A stretch of 64,000 nucleotides of DNA from Phoebastria nigripes (taxonomy: Eukaryota; Chordata; Aves; Procellariiformes; Diomedeidae), in contig JAYKAV010000489.1 of NCBI GenBank assembly GCA_035582835.1, positions 409,768-473,767 of the forward strand, read 5' to 3'. Positions within the stretch are counted from its first letter, which is position 1; each line of letters begins with the position of its first letter. The position numbers and the translations under genes were made by a program. The notes below the pieces were generated by a model. The model worked only from the letters and a program-made list of their open reading frames with translations, was not told the origin of the DNA and ran no database searches. This document shows positions 1 to 13,035 of this stretch, in pieces.

Positions 1-2929
1 TGTGGATGGTTACAGCTGAGCAGTGCTTCTCGCTGGGGTGCTGCTGAGCTCCTGTGGAGGCTTTAATGAATGGAGCTTCACTGATGGATGAGATAGGAAA
101 AATCGCTAACCTGGGGAAGTGTAAAACAGTGACTGGGCTGTGCCATAGAGNGAGCCTGGCCTGGTGGTCCTTCAGGAGGAGCTGGCTGCTGCATAACCCG
201 GTTAGAAGGGGAAATGAAGGCAGGGAAGGAGCTGTCTGGAGCTGCCACAAAGTCAGCTTTCTGGACGTGCTGGCACAAAAGTCTGCACTGAAATGAGATC
301 TTGGAGGCTTTGCAGTGCCGCGGGCAGGGGTGAACGCTGCCAGGGAAGGCTGCGGGGCAGGCTCCCCTTGGGGCTGCCGAGGCTTCTTCCCTGCCTCGCA
401 CCTTGCCACCGGCCGGGGAAGTACCTGCTCTCCTGCAGACAGGGAAGCTGCGTCCCTCTTCCCTCTGATATGGACTTCTTGTGCAGCCCAAGGCGAGTGG
501 CGCAGCTCTTCCAAGCCAAGCTTCGCTCCCGAGGCAAAGTGGAATGGGTCCAAGGGTTTGTCTGGTTTTCTTTCTAGGTTTCCTCCCCTGTTTAGTGGGA
601 TTAATAACACCTAAGGGTGTCAGAGTAAATTACTCATCAGGTTTCAAGCGCTCTGAAAAAACCCTGTGCAATGTATTGTTTGAATTTACAAGACGCTGCT
701 GCCTCCTGTCTCCCAGAGGAGTGACCAATGTCGAAGGACTGAGGTCCCTTGAATGACTTTGCTTTTTGAAGGACAAGCTGGGGCCCTCAAAAGATCCTGA
801 GCTCTCTGCTGTGCCTGCTGATGCCAGCAGGAAATGATGGTGCACGGTGGGGAGTAACTGTGCTCTTAGCAGTTTGATTTAGGAGTTGGTCCTTTGACCC
901 TCATCTCTTTAGGAAGGATGAGGGCTCCTCCACAAGACCCCTTGCTCAAGAGCGTAACCCAACCTTCAGGTGGAAACCTCGGAACAAGCTGCCGTTTTGT
1001 ATGTGGCCATTGGCTGTCAGTGGTAAAACCCAGTACAGACCTCAGGTCTTTCAGGTGAGAAATGCAGCTTTCATCCTATGAAATCCATCCCTGTGCTTGA
1101 ACTTATTCAGTTTGGGATATTTTATCCAGATTTAGCCACAGGACAAATATCACTTTTTTGGTCTTGATAACAACCAGTGTGAGCTGAAGTAACACCTGCT
1201 AGGAAAAGAGGCCCTGGGTAACCATAGATAAATCAAGTTAAGCATGGCTCAGAAAGGGATTGACAAGCCTGAGATGCCTTGTCTCTGTAGCCAGGAGCTT
1301 TTCCCCTGAAAAGCTTTATCTTGCCCCTGCCCATCCCCAAATATCAATTCAGAGCCTTTGTTTTCCTCCCAGCACTGTTTCTGGAGAGCATCCTGAAAAA
1401 CAGCTACTCACTGAATAAATTTCCTCGGTGACAGATAACCTGAAACCTGCTATTGAGCCCTTCTGGGCTGGGGATTCAGCAAAGCTGCAATGCTTTGGAT
1501 TTTGCTGCTTTTATGTCAGGGAGGCTTAGTTCCAGCTGAACCATAGCAAGTACCTGCTGAGTCAATCTGTCTCATTGCTGCTGTGTTTGATGGGAAGTGA
1601 AATGTGCTGCCTGACACCTGCTGAAGATCTCAGCCAGGATTTTNTACCTGTGGGAGGAGGAATTTCTGGGAAGTGAAATGCAGAAGAGAGCAGGAATGAT
1701 TCCCGAGCGTTTCAGTCGAGCTGAACCTGTTCTGTGGGGTGCAGGTCCTGCTGCAGTGCTTGAACATTTGCTCAGACCACTAGTTTTGTGGGATTAGGCA
1801 AGTGAACCTAGCAACACATCGCTGCGAGGATTTTACTCCCAGACTTTGTTAGTCTGGCTGCTGCTGAGTTTATTAGGTGGCAGCAGCGGTAGGTTTGGAT
1901 CCCTTGTGATCTAGGTGCTATGGGGGATGTGTGCTATGAGTTCACCCAGCTAATTGCATGGTGCATCTTGAGGCTTTTGGTCCCTTGAATTTCAGGCCTT
2001 TTAGCAATGTGGGGAATTGAGTGTTTTGTGGTGTGCATGATGGATGCAGGAGGGGGAAGTGGGTATTCAGTGGGCCCTTTGGGATGGAGAATAGCGTGGA
2101 TGGCTGTGCCTGGAGGAAATTGGGGTGGTGTTGCCTCAAATGGCTCCTTTTGGCCTTATATTCTGTGTCATTCCCACCCTATCATACCAGCATGATGGCA
2201 ACTGTGTCCAGTGTCCAAGTCTTTACTGCCATATTCATGGGAGCCTTTGGAAATATCACTGCAAGGTGGGGAGGAAACTCTTGGGAGGATAGAAAAAAAT
2301 GAAAAGACCTCTAAATACTGACAGGGCTGCACCAAAGGACCCTGCTGCATGGCTGGTTGTGCATGGTGCTGGGGTTTCTGGGTCGGCTCAGGCGGGGTGG
2401 GGAGGTCTGGGGCTGGAGAGGAACAGGCTGTGCTGGCCCCGCGCGGCTGTGCCATGCCTGGGCTGGAAGAAGGAACGCCGATCTCTGCCAACAGCGTTGC
2501 CAGTGCTGTGGTTTCCTAAGCAGAGCTGTTCCCAGGCAGGGGCAGCATTGGTTCTGGTGCTTCTGGAGGAGCTTTGGAAGAAAGCTGGTCGCCTTCCATC
2601 CCCTGCTTTACTGGAGGTAGTTCGGCCTGGGGGGGATCCCAACAGATGGGTCCCACACATTTCTTTGCAGATTGCTCAGGGTGGGGTGCAACCTCCTTGT
2701 AATGCCACATATCCCTGTGCTCCCAAACTCCAGCCTGGGGTTGGGGTAGGGGAGGAGTGGGTCTTGCTTGCCCCTTCTCTCTGAGATGGGTGTAGAAGGC
2801 TGGTCCATGAGCTGGTTGTAAATCAGTATGCGCAAGGAAGGCAATTTTCTGCAAGTGAAACCTGCCCTAACCAAGCCCTGGGGGAGGGAGGAGAACTGCA
2901 AGTGTCAAGGTGAGACGGAAGAGCAACAG
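1..2929. other. Noncoding sequence, no gene recognised
   Basis: Mixed-composition vertebrate-type sequence with stop codons in all frames at short intervals. The overlapping reading frames in 54-756 and 2168-2901 have no domain, no codon bias and no convincing splice context. Single ambiguous bases lie at 151 and 1644. I see no repeat family or RNA gene. It is probably intergenic or intronic. Confidence 0.6.
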
Positions 2930-3235
2930 AACGAGATTTAATTTCCTTCCCAATAATTTTCTCAAGCTGTATAAACTTTCCTTATTTAAAATAAATACTC
3001 CCTGAAAACACATTCTGTGTCAGTGGCCCTGTGAAAACACCCCCAGTCACAACCTGTGCCTGTCCTTTGCTTGCAGCCTCAGCCAAAAGCCAGCAGTTTT
3101 ACATTTTGCTCTATTAACTTGAGCTGTAAATTTCCTTGTGCAAAGTCTCCCAGGCTGTGGAATGAATTTAAGTAAACAGGGCGTACAATAATAGACTTGT
3201 GTTAGGGCAGGTTTTTCAAGTGGCCTGTAACTCTT
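2930..3235. other. AT-rich block, possible conserved noncoding element
   Basis: A local AT-rich island sits between GC-richer flanks and holds short A/T words such as TTATTTAAAATAAAT near 2983-2997 and AGTAAACAGG near 3172-3181 (a forkhead-like core). It lacks simple repeats and coding potential. Sequence of this texture is often conserved between amniotes, but no alignment was possible, so this is only a pointer. Confidence 0.2.
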
Positions 3236-4719
3236 AAAGTAAGTTCTTCTAAATCTCTCCCTGGTATGGTGGAGAGTGTGAGCCTGTCCAGAAGGTGGAG
3301 GAAGTCATAGAAAAGACCTGGCTGGTAACCATCTCTGGGATCCTATCTGTGGTCCAGAGAAGAGCCTCCAGTGTTTGATAAGCAAAGAATTCAGGTGAGA
3401 CAATCTCTTGCCTGGCATTTCATCGTGTTTTTTTGGCTCAAAACCTCCAAAGTTACTAGTTTTTTCTTGGTGACAGCATCTGTGTGAGATGCTTATAAGG
3501 ACTTNGAGTTTTTCCCCTTGTCCTACAACATGCTGAATGCAGACTCTAAAATCAGTTTTGAGAAGGGGTTTCAAGCTTAACCCCTAAAGGCACCCAAAAT
3601 TGCTTGTTGCTTTGGAGACTGTAGGATTAGTTCCTTCTCAGAATCATTCTCTGGGGAGAAAAGACAGGAGGAGTTTCTCCTGTAAGTGTGTGATGGAAAA
3701 CAATATTCTATTTCAGGTTTGTGGGCATCATTGCTCTGCAACTCCTGAAATTCTGCCTGCTCTGTGTACAGAGGTGCTATATGTGTTTCTGCTTCATATT
3801 GCCAAGGAATCTGAAGGGGTTCTGGGTATGTTATGAGGTGTTCACGTTTCCTGCTGGGCCAGGAAAGCATCTCTACTGCGAATGCAACCTACTTAGATCA
3901 TTTTCCAATCTTCAGCTAAAAGCAGGTTCAAGACGAACACGATCTAGAAGGTTGTGAGTGAAGAAAGACTGATCCCACTTTGCAAGCTAGGCAGTTTTCC
4001 TACCTGATGCTTCTGCAGTAGATTATTGCTATTTTTCCCATGAACTTGCAGTTAAAATGCACATCTGGTTGGTGTCTTTGAGTCATCTTGTAAAGGGTAC
4101 TTGATCATTAGATAAAGAGGAAAGGAACTTCTGGCTTATAGACAGCCCTTTCCTGAAAAAAGAAGGTTGTAAGCAATAACTTGGCATAAAAGCCCACAAA
4201 TAGGGGTTTCTTTAGACTCCCCTGGGTTTGGCTATGTTGTCTGGTTATCTAACCTTTCACCAGCTGCCTCTTATAAAACTGCAGGCAAAGTGGTTCTGAC
4301 TTCTGCTAAGCTGCAGAGAAAAAAAGCAAGACAACATCTTTAAGGCCCTTATCCAGAACTCAGTAAAACCAATGGAAAACCTCTGAGTCTGGGGGATATT
4401 GGATGACTTCCAAAGTGTGGGGAGCACTGGAGAAAGGTTGAGCCCAGCTTGTGTTAGATCTAGAAGCCAAGGGAAATTCTCTGCTCCTGGGAGTGGAAAA
4501 AGGTCTCGGCAAAGTCTGGGTCTTAGTGCTGGAACAAGTGATTGACCCAAAATAGTAGAAGTTGGGATTTAGGGGATAGGAGGATAAAGCCTTGTGTACT
4601 GGGGTACTTGAGCAGCTCATGAACTGGGCATTTTCTCTTGGTCTTTTGATATATCCTCTATTAGATAAAAGGAGAGTGACTGATGCTTTATGACTCCTGC
4701 TGCTGGCTGGGCCTCTGCT
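3236..4719. other. Noncoding sequence, nothing recognised
   Basis: No coding region, RNA gene or repeat family is recognisable. One ambiguous base lies at 3505. The 227-codon minus-strand frame that begins at 5043 and ends at 4360 runs through the TA microsatellite next door and encodes tyrosine/isoleucine runs from it, so it is not treated as a gene. Confidence 0.55.
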
Positions 4720-4801
4720 ACAATATATATATTGCTTTATATTATATATATATTGGGATTTACACACACGTAGATCAGAGCACACATATATATATATTGC
4801 T
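4720..4801. repeat. TA-rich interrupted microsatellite
   Basis: Three blocks of alternating T and A, each ending in the words ATATTG, are separated by short nonrepeat spacers that include an ACACACACG stretch. The repeated block-plus-TTG pattern suggests a degenerating dinucleotide repeat that expanded more than once. It is expected to be length-variable. Confidence 0.85.
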
Positions 4802-6534
4802 CTTTGAAAAAAGTGTTTGGACCCAAAACTCCCACTTTCCTCCCAGTAGGAGAGTGATACTGCAACAAGGCTTAACGCAGGTGTTTTTGTAGCAGCTAGC
4901 CCCGAAAGATGTTGAGGGAGGTTCTTGTGGGACTGAGTGGTCCTGGACCTGCAGTGTAACTGGCAGCATAAGAACAAATTTGCCCAGCTGAATGCAAAGG
5001 ATTTTAGATAAAACAAAGTGTTTGCTTTGGCATTCAGAAGCATGGAGATGCCACAGATGGAGAATTGCCAGTTGGCTGTTCACCAGCCAGTGATTCATAA
5101 TGTAAAAGTGTAGCGTGAGCCCCTGGTTTTTTTCCCCTTCTTGACAAACTTTACAACTGGCTTTTTTTTGAGAGGAGGAGGGAATTCTCATGGTTTTAAG
5201 CAAATCACAACTGACTCAGCCTAAGCCCAAGGGTAGAATGGTGAAGGCTTGATGGATTAAGTGTCCTGGAACAACTGGCTACACAGCTCTTTCTTGTTTT
5301 CTGGCTGTGAGGATCGTCCTTTTGATCAGATTCTTTTCCCTACTGCTTTCCGGGTTGTAAATCCAGATTAGTCATGGCAGGGTGGCAAACAATTAATGGA
5401 GTAGGAGGTTAAGCCCTGGGAGTGTGAGTGGCGGCCTCTGGGAGTGAATATACCCTGGTGGCCAGGTGGAGAAGTGAGGACATCTTGAGGCCACCTGCCC
5501 ATGAATTTGCTGTTTGGAAGGGTTGAGAGCCTGAGACTCCTGCAACGATCCGTATTTCTGTAATCTGCTCAGAGATGTGTCTCTAGCTATCCCTACTAGT
5601 TATGACCTGCTTGACTGTCTGACTTCCAAGGTCCTGAGTCTTGCTGTAAGACCCAGACTTGTGTCCTGTAGCCAGGGGAGGAAGCTGTAGTTTGGCCATT
5701 TACCATCTCTCCTGTATATTTGACCTTCATTGCTTCCTCCCTGTGCTGCCTAGGTCATCACTACCTTCAGGATCCACTGGTTAGCTGGTCTTTGAGAGCA
5801 TTAGTCAACTGCTGCTCAACTCCTCTTGGGTACTGATGATCCCTACTGCAAGCTGACTTTCTTGCTTCTCTGGTCGTACAAAGGTCCAGGAAACTGCGGT
5901 GTTGTTAAAGGCCTCTGAAACTGAAAGAAAACACTGCTGAGTGACTTGTCAGGTCTTTAGTGACCATGAGGAAATGGGTTGCCAACCCCAACATGAGAAG
6001 GCAAAGGCTTAAAATGCAAGGGACACAGTATCCTGACTCCCAGTCAGCTGTGCTGGGGGATGAGCAGTGGTGTGCACAGGAATGCCACAACTCTTTGCTT
6101 GTCTTTGGTTGAAAGCCCTTACCAGCTGTGCCGTACTTGCGTGTCAGACTGACAGGCTTGTTTTGAAGGCCAGTTAGGGTTATACTTCCCCAAACAGCTC
6201 CTGCTGTGGCTTCAAATGCAACTGCTACTACAAAATGATCCATGTCCGAAGTTGATGTCTTTGCAAAGGATGAGATGACCATGCACAAGTGTGGTTGCTT
6301 ATTGCATGTCCAAGTCTGCTGAAAATGTTATTTTAAGGCAGTACTTTAAAGCAGTAAACTTGCAACACAATCTGTTTGGGTGGGGTCCTGAACCTGTGTA
6401 GCTCACTGCTGGAGCTAGCAAGTGATGTTTTGTGAATTTGCAGGTTTATTTGCAATGAACTGATTTGCCTGATTAAGGTAGCTTATGAACACAGCTGCTG
6501 CTTGGTGCATGGCTTTTGACATCAGTAGTGTTAT
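4802..6534. other. Noncoding sequence, nothing recognised
   Basis: No supportable gene or repeat. The reading frame at 5905-6288 on the minus strand has no recognisable domain. Poly-T stretches near 5128 and 5162 are short. Confidence 0.55.
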
Positions 6535-6670
6535 ACCAGGGGTGAAATTGGCCTTCCCTATATTGTTGCCAGTTGCAAGAATTTATCATCCACCTGTGCT
6601 CTGATTTACGTGTGTGTAAATCCCAAGTAACTCCATTAACATCAATAAAGCTGCTTGAATAGATCTCTAT
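6535..6670. repeat. Probable relic of an old amniote palindromic repeat
   Basis: The words GGGTGAAATTGGCC (around 6540), CTGATTTACGTGTGTGTAAATC (around 6601-6622) and AAGTAACTCCATTAACATCA (around 6626-6645) resemble, in order and spacing, an old interspersed repeat common in turtles, crocodilians and birds. That family carries a GTAAATC..GAGTAACTCCATTGA core and a self-complementary CATTGA.TTCAATG centre. I recall the family pattern but not its library name. A second possible trace is CATTGACTTCAGTGGGAATG at about 19435-19454. Homology is plausible but unaligned. Confidence 0.4.
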
Positions 6671-9600
6671 CTGAATTTCGTGCTGAAGACTTCTCATGTT
6701 GCTGCTAGCTATGCAGGTGCAGGGATGTGGTTGGGTTCAGCTGGGAAACATGATGCCATCCAAGTGTGTGTCTAGCATGCAAACAAGAAGAAAATGCTGA
6801 GCTGAAACCACAATGCTCATTTAAAGGGATGCTATCAAGCTTTCAAGAGAAGATTTTGCCATCTTAAAATATTTGAACAGGCAGGAATTTCTGAAGAGTG
6901 TTTCCCTAGTTGCTTGGAGGGGAAGAAAATGTCCTGCTCCTTTGTGGTGGAAGAGGTAGTGGACAGAGGAAGATGGGTGGGTCCCAGATCAGTTTTGATG
7001 ACAAAGCTGGGGAGAAAAATGAGATGGGTTTCTATTCCTCATTTACCTCCTCCACCTTCACTGTACCTATACCTTAAACAACTGTATGCCAGGACAAAGA
7101 ACAGTAGCTTGCTTTTTAGCCAGTGTTTATTTTGTGGGCTTTTTTTGCACGAATTGTGGAAACTGGAAACAAGGAGCAGTGTTAAGGACATGGGGTGGAG
7201 CAGTGCCACCTTGCACTGTTGTATGTATTTTGAGGGACAGAGGAGTCAGTTGTCCTGTTAAGGCAGCAGCAGAAATGAAAAGTCACCTGGAAAAAATTGG
7301 CACAGGGAGATGAGATAGCGTAGCCCTTGGATAAGCTCTCCTCTGAGCTGGTGGCTATCAACCCAAAGCATTTGGGGCTGATAGCTCTTCTGAACCACTT
7401 GTGATGTTACTAGAGACTCTTGTAGATAAGTTATCTATACAAATTCTGAACCTCACTAACCTCTTTGTGACAGTGAGCTCCTGGTAGAGAGATTTTTGGG
7501 ATTTTTGAGGTGCTTGGCAACTTCGTGGATTGAGGTGCAAAACAGTATCAATTGGGATTGGTTTTGGGAGCGTGGAATGCAGCTTTATTGGCTCTGGTGG
7601 GATTTCTCCTGATTAGCAGAAACAGAAGGATTGGAAATATAGTATTCAAGGTGGTTTGTTTTTGGAAGCATGTGTTCATGTTTTGGGGACTCCATCACTT
7701 AGCTAACACTTGATATGTGCCGGGGAGAAGGAAAGGATCATTGGCAAGTTCGTTATGGGTTGGTTTTCTAGGAGATTAAGATAGTTGGCTCCTTGGAGTG
7801 AAAGGTGGCATCTCATTTAAGGAAAAGACTTGTAGCATCCTACTGTTTTCCATTGCTGGCCAGGTGGAGGGATGTTTGCTGCATGCTCTCAGCTGGTGAC
7901 AGTCTGGGGAGGAGGAAGGGGATGCCAGGCTCAGACTCTGGGGAGATTGGGCATCTGTGTTGCTGTGAGGCTGTAGGTACTCATGATTGCCTCTGTTGTG
8001 TCTGTGCATAGCTGCTGTGTCCTACAGGTCTCCCCTTTGGCCAACTTCTTGTTATATTTAGACATCTGAAAATGGTCAATGGTGGGGTGGATAACCTGGC
8101 TCCATTTTTTTACTGCTGTTTTGTCTTGATGGTAACATGTCCCTCTGAGCTGGAAGCAAAACAAGACAAAAGATAAAGTCCAGCACCTTAACCTCCAAAC
8201 CAAACCATGGCCCTCCCAGTACCCTTCATCCCATAGAAAACTGTAATACTGTCTTTGGCATGAGCAAAGTGTGTGCTTTTAGGTTGTAACCTTCGGAGTT
8301 GGTGATCCTTTAACGTGAAGAAGTGTTGGAAAATGTCAGTTCGGATCTGATACTCATCTACCTTGCAGGGCCCCTGAAGCAACTAGTGGAGTAGTTGCAG
8401 TTCAGGTGTCTCATGTGCCTATTTTTCATGAACAGGTTTCCCACCTGGTCTGTGTCTCCCATGGCAGACCATAGCTGTAGGTCTCCATTGGGTATTCTGG
8501 CTGTTTTTCCCACAGGCTAATGCAAACTACCACAGGAGATGGGAAGTGGGCAGGAGTCTGTCATACAGAGGGAAACGGAGGCCTGAGTAGAAGCTTGTCT
8601 GCATCTACATTTGGAATGGCTTTTTGGTAATAATGCCTTTTGTCTTGATATTTTTTTTCATTTGGGGAGAATGTGTTGCAGACAGCTTTCCTTGGGGATA
8701 GAGGGTGGAGTGGCTCTTGTGGAAATGCCACCTGTAGGGTGGTGCGAAGAAGGGGACCATTAAAACAAAGAATTCCTTTCCAGCCTTAGTACTCTTGTAG
8801 GTGTACGCAGGCTTTCTAAATATAGCCTCCTTACGCTGACTGAAAATGGGATGCCCCAGGCATTTGACTCTGTGCAGCTTCCCTCCTTCTTTCCCTGCTT
8901 TTGAAGTTGAATGCTTATGGATGTTTTTTAGCTTATCGTAAACCCATCACAACTGGCAGTACTCCCCTGTTCCAGGGTTGAGGGTTTTCTTTCTCAGCCT
9001 CCACCCATGCGTGTACCTCTCAGGAAAAGATCACGTGAAATCCTCTGCCTGCCTTAAAGAGAAGATTGTCACTTCTCCATGCCTTAAAGATCATGCTTAG
9101 CATTTATTTCACTGAGAAACTTCCCACCTTCTTAAGGACCTCAGACACTGGCTATGCCCTTGATCTCGGCAGCTCCTTCCCTGTGACAGGCTAGTTCTTG
9201 TGCCCTTTAGTCTCTCCGCTGAACCCTTAAGCTTGTCCTAAGGGGCTGGATCGGCTTGTGAAGAGGACGGTATTTCTAGGAGTCCTTCTGTTTTAAGTGT
9301 TTCTCTCCCAGAGATCACAGGGAGAAGAAAACTTGCTGTTGATACCTGCTGAGACTTAAGGAGTTGTTGCACCATCAGCAGCAACAGCAGCTGAAGGTGA
9401 CCCATACTGACCTCGCTGTCTGTGGGGCACATTAGGGGACAGATTTGTCTGGGGAATAACCTGGTAGAAGGAAAGGACATTTAGAAAGTGCGGTTTGGTC
9501 CATAGCATGGCCCTACGAGTGTGAGGCTGGTGCAGAAGCTGCAGGGCCCTATGAGGTGGGCAGTGATCCAGCTGGTGTTGCCACCAAGAAAATGTAGATA

Positions 9601-11786
9601 GAATAACTGGGTGACTTCAACAGATCGGTGCTGAAATGTCTAGGTTGGATGTGCATGTGAGCACTGGAAGACTCTAACCACAGACAGCTGGAGGCTGGGA
9701 AAACAGTGGGAAAGATGTGTGGGCCCCATTATACCTGCCAGGTGTGGGCTATGGTCCTAGCCAGACTCAGGATGCTTTTCTGACCTTGGGTCTGACTGCT
9801 ACAGCTGGACTTAGGGGGCTGTTTTACAAGCTATATTTCAAGGAGTTGAGTGAACTGGTTTCTGCACAGGTGTGTGCTTTCAAGTGGATTATAGCTGAGG
9901 CCTGAAGAGGTGTGCAGCCTCCCAGCTGGTGCTGTGTATGGCTCCACGGGTGGAAGTTGTGTGCAGAAGCTGAGACATGTGGACTGACCACAGCTGGAAT
10001 GATCTGTTGAAAATGGTTATGCTCTCCCTACTGCTTATCCACAAATCACTAGCCGGTGCCCAAGGTCTTGGTCAGCAGGTCTGAGTCAGTCCTCATTTGT
10101 GTGATGAGCAGACAGAGAAAAGCACCCAGGTGGGCAGCACGATCATGGTGGTGTGCCTTCTGAAGCAAATTTTGCTGAACAGGACATGTGGATGATGGGC
10201 TGCTTCTCCACCAAGCACCTTGCACCCCAGCACAGATTAACTCTGTCATAGCTGCTGGATAAGAAGAGGTCCCTTCCCTGGAGAGGGGAATGGGATTTCC
10301 CCGTAATTGACACCCTGATCCAAGTGTGCAGGCTTGAGGCTGCATGTCTCTGCATGCTAAGACATACAAGGGATCTCCTATGAATCCCCACCACGCTTTC
10401 TAGCATGTTTCTGTCATGGGAGCCTCTGAGGAGGAGATGGGCAAGAGAGGAGTGGAGATGTATGCAAGGTGGTTTGTATGCTTGCTTATTGGTGAAAGGT
10501 GCTTTGTCTCCTCCTTGAATCCAGTCGAATGCTCTTGGATTTGACAGCTGGGTTAATTCAAACGTGTTTGGCTTTTATTTCCACTTGGTGAAAAAGGAAA
10601 AGCAGTGGAGCCAGAAAGCTATTCGTTTTAGGAAGAAATCTGTAAGGTTTCTTCAAAAATCTTCCAGAGAAAGGAATAGAGTAGAATGTGTAGGGAAAGA
10701 GTTAAGGCACAGCTAGTGTGAAGGGTATGACCATTTTGGAGGGACAGTGTTTCATTCGGGTATCTCACAGGGAAAGGGACATCTCTGCAGTGTCACAACA
10801 AAGCAGCCCTGCTCCATCCTACAGATACCTGTGAGCAAAGCTCAGCAAGAGGGTATGTGTAGGTGGAGATGGACCCAAATCTAGCTGAATTTCAACGCTT
10901 TGCGACTGTCTGTGTTGCTTCAGGTGTGTGTCCATGGATTGCAACTGGCTTGGATAGCTGTGCCAGACCCCATTACTGTGTCCATGTGCCCCGTGTAGCT
11001 GTAGAGATGGGTGATGTCCATGGTGTGAGACTCCTTTACTGTTGAGGGGAGTGGTGATGACTGGCTTTCCAGGGGTGTCATCGATGTTAGTTCTTAACGA
11101 GACAGTATAATTCACAAATCTGCTTTGAAACAGTTTGTCTTTCTAAGAGCATTGCTCCCTAGGTCAGGCTCACAGATAACATCAGTGTCTATCGTTAAGG
11201 GAAGAATGTATTTTGGTGGATGGTGCATTGCAAACAAGACAGATAAATAATAGCAATCCATGTAGACAGAGGTAATTAAAGTGACAGCCACACTGACAAA
11301 TAGCTAAGTAAAAGGATAGGGCAATTTACTAATGAAATGAGTATAAATGGATATATGGACATGCAAGATGGGGAAAATGACAGAAATATGAATTTGGCAT
11401 ATTCCCAAAAGGCGCTCAGGGCTGCTGTGTGTGCTGTGCAATGATTGTTAGTCAAACAAGGCTTTGTGTCCTAAATCATGAGGTTGTTACAGATTGCAAA
11501 GACTTTTTTCCTGTGGCTAGATGCAGGATTGATCCATAACTGGGATAAGAGTGCAAATTCCTGCCTCTCCAAGCAGAAAGAGGCAAAACCGGCCAGCTAA
11601 TCCCAGTACTGTGCCAGTGACTATAGGCCAAAGAGCAAAGTACCTTCCTCAAATACATAAGTAATTTGAGGAAAAGTCTAGGAAATACATCTCCTGTGCT
11701 TTAGTCCTGTACTTGGTCATGGTGCAAGTTGCAGGGGGAGTTTGGGAGTGTTAGAAACGGGCTGAAGTCAAAGTGAGAGGAGGCAG
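6671..11786. other. Noncoding sequence, nothing recognised
   Basis: About 5 kb of ordinary sequence without coding potential, CpG clustering or a recognisable repeat. Reading frames of up to about 115 codons (6914-7261 plus, 10049-10369 minus) lack domains. A modestly AT-rich stretch at about 11,200-11,400 holds several TAAT/ATTA words but nothing specific. Confidence 0.55.
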
Positions 11787-11885
11787 GGCTAGGATGTCCT
11801 AGTTATGGCTAGGATGTCCTAATGGCCAAGTTATCCTCCCTGCAAGTCCCAAAATGATGTTGAAGAGGAAGGATAGTCCTAATGG
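11787..11885 (+). repeat. Short 20-bp tandem duplication with a decayed third copy
   Basis: The 15-base word GGCTAGGATGTCCTA occurs at 11787-11801 and again at 11807-11821, a 20-bp period. A similar word, GGATAGTCCTAATGG, reappears at 11871-11885 against GGATGTCCTAATGG at 11812-11825. This looks like local slippage followed by a short dispersed duplication. Confidence 0.75.
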
Positions 11886-12867
11886 TGGTGTAACCACCTA
11901 TTTAAGGCTGAAATCGGATATGTATCAGCCTCTCCGGACCCCAAGTAAGGGAAGCTTAAGCTGCTTTGCTTCTGGGACCAGTGCAAGAATGGTTTAAGCT
12001 CACTCTCAGACAAATATGAGTTTCAGATCTTTGTTTATACACAGCTTGGCTGATAATCAGCTTGCCTGTCTTGTTTTTTCTCCCCTGTTCTATATGCTGA
12101 GAAATATCTGAGTTTTTTGGCAATATTGGTCACCTTTGGAACAGAATCTGAATGCCCAGCTCATGATCCTGCTAGTCATCCACAAAATGCTTGTCAAAGA
12201 TAAATATCAATCTTTTAGTTGCTGTATGTTTATCTTGTTCAAGCCATCTGATGCTATGTGAGGAGTTATCCCTGCCTTTGCAGCCTTTTAATGCCCTATA
12301 TACATGGCCAGCTGGTTGTACCTAGAGCAGTCTTGCACATGCAGCTGTTTTTGGGGGGAAAAAAATGGGGGTGGGGGTGGGAATCAGAGTTGTGCTGCTT
12401 TATAAGTGGAGCTTGGGGTGATTTCTATGACTTAATAGAACAGACACACAGTGCTGTCTGCTAAGCAGTACTTAAACTTCATGTGCTCAGGGTGGGGAAA
12501 AATGATCCTTTAATATTAAAATTAGGTGATGCTTCTTTTCCAGAAGTAGCATATGGCGCATGTTTGGAGGGTACATATTAGTCTTCATTAAATTGGTGTC
12601 CTGGAAATTGGGGTGAACAGAGGTGCAGAGGGAAGATACTGGGAGTGGGAGGAGATGGGGCAGCATGTAACTCCGGCTAGGTAGCATGTGTACCCTGCTC
12701 CTTTGTGCAGCTCAGAGAACATTAAAAGTGGTGCCTGTTGGGACTTGAACTTGAGTTTTATGAAGGGGTAAGATGGAGGAGGCAGGAGAAGTAGGCAAGG
12801 TAACTTCCCCGGAGGCAGCATTTCTGCTTAGAGGCTTCTTTGTTTTGGTGTACTCTTCCCTCCTTGA
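11886..12867. other. Noncoding sequence, nothing recognised
   Basis: Contains a G-rich run of GGGGGTGGG type at about 12,366-12,381 after an A-run, but no gene or known repeat. Reading frames on both strands are short and without domains. Confidence 0.5.
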
Positions 12868-13035
12868 GACTAATTAATTTGCAATGGCAGGGAAGCTTTT
12901 GAAGGCTGTGTAATGCCACAAGCCACATGTCACTTTGTGTCCTGCAGGAAAGGCAGATAAAACAAATAGCATGTCAAATTGCTCTGAAGATGGAGACCTG
13001 CCTCCCAGCCTGTGTGGTTATTTGCATTTCCAGAG
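12868..13035. promoter_or_regulatory. Candidate element with octamer and homeodomain-like sites
   Basis: TAATTAATTTGCAAT at 12871-12885 combines a homeodomain-type palindrome with a TTGCAAT word. A perfect octamer core ATTTGCAT (reverse ATGCAAAT, the POU/Oct consensus) lies at 13020-13027. Between them is nonrepetitive sequence. The site matches are seen directly. Function is inferred only from motif density, and such words occur by chance. Confidence 0.25.

Noticed and set aside
4360..5043. 227-codon minus-strand ORF
   Set aside because: Runs through a TA/CA microsatellite, giving Tyr/Ile repeats. No domain.
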